From an uncultured Oscillospiraceae bacterium (GTDB taxonomy: Bacteria; Bacillota; Clostridia; Oscillospirales; Acutalibacteraceae): 45,556 nt of DNA. A model generated the notes under the pieces. The model saw only the letters and a list, made by a program, of their open reading frames with translations. It was not told the origin of the DNA and made no database searches. The stretch is taken from positions 1 to 45,556 of the forward strand of contig UQRS01000002.1 in assembly GCA_900543525.1 (NCBI GenBank), in the 5' to 3' direction. The translations under genes were made by a program, and so were the position numbers. This document shows, one piece after another, positions 42,297-45,556 of the stretch. Position 1 is the first letter of the stretch. Each line of letters begins with the position of its first letter.

Positions 42297-42944
42297 ATGT
42301 CAAACTGCAAAGCCGTGCTGTTCGATCTCGACGGCACACTGGTCAACTCGATCGGCGACCTCGCCGCTTCCACCAACTACGCGCTGGAGCAGTGCGGCTA
42401 TCCCGCCCAGCCGGTCGAAAAATACCGTTATTTTGTCGGGGACGGCATCCCGGTCATGCTCGGCCGCGCCTCCGGCCACACGGGAGATGCGCAGGTGATC
42501 GCCCGCCTCCTCCCGATATTCATGGGGCACTATCACGCCCACTTTGTCGACCGCACGGTCTGCTACCCCGGCATGCCGGAGACGCTGGCAGCCCTCCTGC
42601 GAAAAGGAATCCGGATCGCGGTCGTCACCAACAAGGTGGAGGAGATGGCCGTCCCGATTTTGGAGGCGATCTATCCCGGCGTTTTTTCGCACATCTACGG
42701 CCAGCGGAAGGGGTACGCCACCAAACCGGATCCGTCGCTCACCCGCCTTGCCATGCAGGAGCTGCAGGTTCTGCCAAAGGAATGCATATTCCTCGGCGAC
42801 TCGGGCGTGGATATGCAGACGGCCGTTCGTTCCGGCGCCTTGCCGGTCGGCGCGCTCTGGGGCTTCCGCACGGCGGAGGAACTGCTTGAAAACGGCGCGA
42901 AAGCCCTTCTCTCCTCCCCGGAAGAACTGCTGGAGCTGCTCTGA
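42297..42944 (+). CDS. HAD hydrolase, phosphoglycolate phosphatase-like
   Basis: The 215-residue protein is a subfamily I HAD phosphatase: nucleophile motif DLDGTLVNS (Asp10/Asp12), a helical cap domain (about 16-85), IRIAVVTNKVEEMA, KPDPSLTRLA and IFLGDSGVDMQTAV. It is in the Gph group, which removes 2-phosphoglycolate, but related phosphatases have other substrates. Its 3' end carries the left arm of its own terminator. Confidence 0.88.
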   Translation: MSNCKAVLFDLDGTLVNSIGDLAASTNYALEQCGYPAQPVEKYRYFVGDGIPVMLGRASGHTGDAQVIARLLPIFMGHYHAHFVDRTVCYPGMPETLAALLRKGIRIAVVTNKVEEMAVPILEAIYPGVFSHIYGQRKGYATKPDPSLTRLAMQELQVLPKECIFLGDSGVDMQTAVRSGALPVGALWGFRTAEELLENGAKALLSSPEELLELL

Positions 42945-42969
42945 CCGCGCCGTCGGGGAGGCTTTTTTT
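42913..42969 (+). terminator. Terminator overlapping the HAD gene end
   Basis: CCTCCCCG (42913-42920, inside the coding end) pairs with CGGGGAGG (42954-42961), followed by C and seven T. The loop is long (33 bases). Confidence 0.5.
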
Positions 42970-43050
42970 GCTCCGTCGTTTTATGAAGCGCCTTTTGACG
43001 GCGCACCGCTTTTTCGCAGATGAAAATTCAAAACGGAAGGAAGAAACACT

Positions 43051-43623
43051 ATGCAGCCCAATTTTATGGAGATTGCCGAACGAATACGCGCCCTGAGGGA
43101 GATTATGGACATTTCCGTGGAAGAAATGGCCGGGGTTACCGGTGTTTCTTCTGAAGAATACGAGAGGTTGGAAGCCGGACAGGATGATTTCACCTTTACC
43201 TTTCTGTACAAATGCGCCGAGCGCTTCGGCGTGGATCTGATTGAGCTGGTCAGCGGTGAGGAGCCGCACCTGCTCGGCTGTTCGGTTGTCCGCGCGGGCC
43301 AAGGACTGCCGATCAAGCGCCGCCAGGGCTTTAAGTATGAGCATCTGGCCGCCACTTTCCAAAACAAAATCGCCGAACCCTTTGTGGTCACCGCCCCTTT
43401 TATCGAGGCGGAGCAGGACGCGCCGATCACCCTCTCGACCCACGAGGGGCAGGAAATGGATTATATCCTCTCCGGCAGTCTGAAATTTGTCCACAACGGG
43501 CATACTTATATTCTGAACGAAGGGGACAGCGCCTACTATGACTCGAGCAAGGGTCACGGCATGATCGCGGTCGGCGGCGCGCCCTGCACCTTCATCAGCA
43601 TCGTGATGAAGAAGGCCGACTGA
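43051..43623 (+). CDS. XRE-family regulator with cupin domain
   Basis: The 190-residue protein has an N-terminal helix-turn-helix (about 6-65; AERIRALREIMDISVEEMAGVTGVSSEEYERLEAG) and a C-terminal cupin (about 110-187; EGQEMDYILSGSLKFVHNGHTYILNEGDSAYYDSSKGHGM). Such regulators sense a small ligand through the cupin. It is 39 bases upstream of the acyl-CoA synthetase gene and in the same direction, so it probably controls that gene or shares its substrate. Confidence 0.92.
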   Translation: MQPNFMEIAERIRALREIMDISVEEMAGVTGVSSEEYERLEAGQDDFTFTFLYKCAERFGVDLIELVSGEEPHLLGCSVVRAGQGLPIKRRQGFKYEHLAATFQNKIAEPFVVTAPFIEAEQDAPITLSTHEGQEMDYILSGSLKFVHNGHTYILNEGDSAYYDSSKGHGMIAVGGAPCTFISIVMKKAD

Positions 43624-43662
43624 AAAAACGCCAAGATCAATTAAAAAGGAACGAGAAAAATC

Positions 43663-45342
43663 ATGCTGAATTTATATAAAAAATTCGTCGATGAGACTTA
43701 TGATGCCAACGGAATGCTCATTGGCTTTGACCTGAAATACGAGGAAAATTACAACTTCGCCTATGACGTCGTGGACGAGATTGCAATGCACACGCCCGAC
43801 CGCCGCGCCATGCTCTGGACCAATGAGGAAGGGGAGGAAATCACCTTCACCTTCGGCGACATCAAACGCTATTCCGACAAAACCGCCAACATGCTGGCCT
43901 CGCTCGGCGTCGGCAAGGGCGACGTCGTCATGCTGGTACTCAAACGGCATTATCAGTTCTGGTTCTCCATCCTCGCCTGCCACAAGCTGGGCGCCATTGC
44001 CGTACCGGCCAGCAACCAGCTGCAGAAGAAGGATTTTGTCTATCGCTTCAACGCCGCCACGGTTAAAGCGATCATCTGCACCTCAGACGACGGCATTCCG
44101 GCGCACGTTATGGCCGCCCTGCCGGAGTGCGATTCGGTAAAAATTCTGCTGGAGGCGCACGGCCGCAAATCCGATCGGGAGAAGGGTGTCGTGGATGAAG
44201 GCTGGCTCAATTTCGACGCCCTGATGGAAGGGGCGAGCGAGGATTTTTCTCGCCGCGATGTGAGAGCGCTTGATCCCATGCTGATGTATTTTACCTCCGG
44301 CACGACCGGCTACCCCAAGATGGTGCTGCACAACGCGACCTATTCTCTGGGGCACCTGAACACCGCCAAAAACTGGCAGAACGTCGACCCTGACGGGCTG
44401 CACTTCACCCTCTCGGACACCGGCTGGGGCAAGGCCGTCTGGGGCAAGCTGTACGGTCAGTGGCTGATGGAGGCGGGGGTTTTCGTCTATGACTACAACC
44501 GGTTCCACCCGACCGATTTGCTGCCCCTCTTTGCAAAATACAACATCACCACCTTCTGCGCCCCGCCGACCATGTTCCGCTTTTTTATCAAGGAGGATCT
44601 GTCCAAATACGACCTCTCCTCCCTGAAATACGCCGCCATCGCGGGCGAAGCGCTGAATCCGGAGGTTTTCAACGTCTTTTACAAATGCACCGGCATCAAG
44701 CTGATGGAGGGCTTCGGCCAGACCGAGACGACCTGCATCATCGCCAACATCACCGGGATGGAGCCGCGTCCCGGCTCGATGGGCAAGCCGGTGCCGCAGT
44801 TTGACGTCGACATCGTGGATGAGGATGGAAACTCCGTCCCGGCCGGCGTCACGGGGGAGATTGTCGTCCGCACCGACAAGCGGCCGCAGATCGGCCTCTT
44901 CACCGGGTATTACCGGGATGAGGCGCTGACCAAAAAAGCCTGGCATGACGGACTGTACCATACCGGAGACACCGCCTGGCGGGATGAGGACGGCTATTAT
45001 TGGTACGTCGGGCGGACGGATGATATTATCAAATCCTCCGGCTACCGCATCGGCCCGTTCGAGATTGAGAGTGTCCTGATGGAGCATCCTTCGGTGCTGG
45101 AGTGTGCAATCACCGGCGTTCCCGACCCCGTGCGCGGCCAGATCGTCAAAGCAACCATCGTGCTCGCCCGCGGCTACACGCCGTCGGAGGAACTGAAAAA
45201 AGAGCTTCAGGATTATGTCAAGAAGCAGACGGCTCCCTACAAATACCCGCGCGCGGTCGAGTTTGTAGAGGATCTTCCCAAAACCATCAGCGGTAAAATC
45301 CGCCGGGCCGAAATTCGCGACGCCGACAAGGCAAAATCGTAA
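43663..45342 (+). CDS. AMP-binding acyl-CoA synthetase
   Basis: The 559-residue enzyme activates a carboxylic acid to acyl-AMP and then acyl-CoA. The ANL motifs are YFTSGTTGYPKMV (A3), GFGQTET (A5), HTGDTAWRDEDGYYWYVGRTDDIIKSSGYRIGPFEIE (A7-A8) and the C-terminal lysine in KTISGKIRRAEIR. The pattern is of medium-chain or short-chain acyl-CoA synthetases rather than acetyl-CoA synthetase. Pairing with the XRE-cupin gene suggests ligand-controlled activation of a specific acid. AAAAGGA lies upstream of the ATG. Confidence 0.93.
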   Translation: MLNLYKKFVDETYDANGMLIGFDLKYEENYNFAYDVVDEIAMHTPDRRAMLWTNEEGEEITFTFGDIKRYSDKTANMLASLGVGKGDVVMLVLKRHYQFWFSILACHKLGAIAVPASNQLQKKDFVYRFNAATVKAIICTSDDGIPAHVMAALPECDSVKILLEAHGRKSDREKGVVDEGWLNFDALMEGASEDFSRRDVRALDPMLMYFTSGTTGYPKMVLHNATYSLGHLNTAKNWQNVDPDGLHFTLSDTGWGKAVWGKLYGQWLMEAGVFVYDYNRFHPTDLLPLFAKYNITTFCAPPTMFRFFIKEDLSKYDLSSLKYAAIAGEALNPEVFNVFYKCTGIKLMEGFGQTETTCIIANITGMEPRPGSMGKPVPQFDVDIVDEDGNSVPAGVTGEIVVRTDKRPQIGLFTGYYRDEALTKKAWHDGLYHTGDTAWRDEDGYYWYVGRTDDIIKSSGYRIGPFEIESVLMEHPSVLECAITGVPDPVRGQIVKATIVLARGYTPSEELKKELQDYVKKQTAPYKYPRAVEFVEDLPKTISGKIRRAEIRDADKAKS

Positions 45343-45373
45343 TCTCAAAAGGGGCGGACTGCGTCTATAAAAG

Positions 45374-45405
45374 AAAGGCTCGGGAGGTTTTCTCCCGACC
45401 TTTTT
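45374..45405 (+). terminator. Terminator of the acyl-CoA synthetase unit
   Basis: AAAGGCTCGGGAG pairs with CTCCCGACCTTT (one bulge) with a short T-rich loop and a following T run. Confidence 0.85.
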
Positions 45406-45513
45406 CTTTTTTGAAGCCACCCGATTTTCCACCGAAAAACGGTCGGAATTTTCTGTAAATTCAGCCAAAAACCGTCGTTTTTTGGGAAATTTTCAGAAAT
45501 TTTAAAAAATACC

Positions 45514-45542
45514 TTGACTTTTCCACAGATTATCTATATATT
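45514..45542 (+). promoter_or_regulatory. Promoter of a gene beyond the window
   Basis: TTGACT (45514-45519), a 17-base spacer and TATATT (45537-45542). The stretch 45406-45556 otherwise shows no gene. Confidence 0.6.
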
Positions 45543-45556
45543 GAATATTGCATGTT

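Overview
The window is a high-GC Firmicutes chromosome segment, most likely a gut Clostridia of the Oscillospiraceae/Ruminococcaceae type. The evidence is the gene order nusB–Kae1-like–xseA–xseB–ispA–DUF212–dxs–tlyA–nadK–argR–recN, strong AAGGAGG-type ribosome binding sites, sigma-A promoters close to TTGACA-N17-TATAAT, a bifunctional AdhE preceded by Rex-like operators, and a cohesin-like surface protein together with a dockerin-bearing glycosidase. No species is claimed. No CRISPR array, rRNA or complete insertion sequence is visible.

Left part (1–9.4 kb): a terminator and an array of TGGTGTA heptamers lie beyond the 3' end of a greA–lysS operon on the minus strand. Next come an unknown protein, a broken EamA transporter, a small membrane protein with an FPRTGD motif, a secreted cohesin-like protein with an NPKTGD sorting signal, a GtrII-like membrane protein, and divergent uvrC.

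Accessory part (9.5–21.5 kb): a very large secreted GH127 beta-L-arabinofuranosidase has two F5/8C-like domains and a C-terminal dockerin, but is interrupted by an in-frame TAG at codon 99. It has a 16-bp palindromic operator candidate. It is followed by a patch of degenerate short repeats, a tRNA-Leu(TAA) with a consensus promoter and terminator, and a decayed surface-protein locus (prealbumin-like/InlB-repeat protein plus TasA-like protein). That locus carries three frameshifts, each a +1 insertion in a homopolymer. Then comes a membrane-stress-like operon: a small two-helix protein, an SPFH protein with four zinc ribbons, an anchored unknown protein, a YdjG-like double zinc-ribbon protein and a TPM-domain protein. 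It resembles the ydjGHI part of the Bacillus subtilis pspA-ydjGHI operon, without PspA here.

Middle part (21.7–30.8 kb): a LOG-family phosphoribohydrolase lies behind a consensus promoter and a leader terminator. It is followed by an OmpR/histidine-kinase pair, adhE with two Rex-like sites and a downstream APH-fold kinase, a GNAT acetyltransferase, mscL with a zinc ribbon, and a uridine phosphorylase.

Right part (31–45.5 kb): the long housekeeping operon covers transcription antitermination, exonuclease VII, isoprenoid precursor synthesis (IspA, Dxs), rRNA methylation, NAD kinase, arginine repressor and RecN. It is followed by an aldose-epimerase-like protein, a HAD phosphatase, and an XRE-cupin regulator paired with an AMP-binding acyl-CoA synthetase. 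These housekeeping genes look intact; visible damage is confined to accessory genes.
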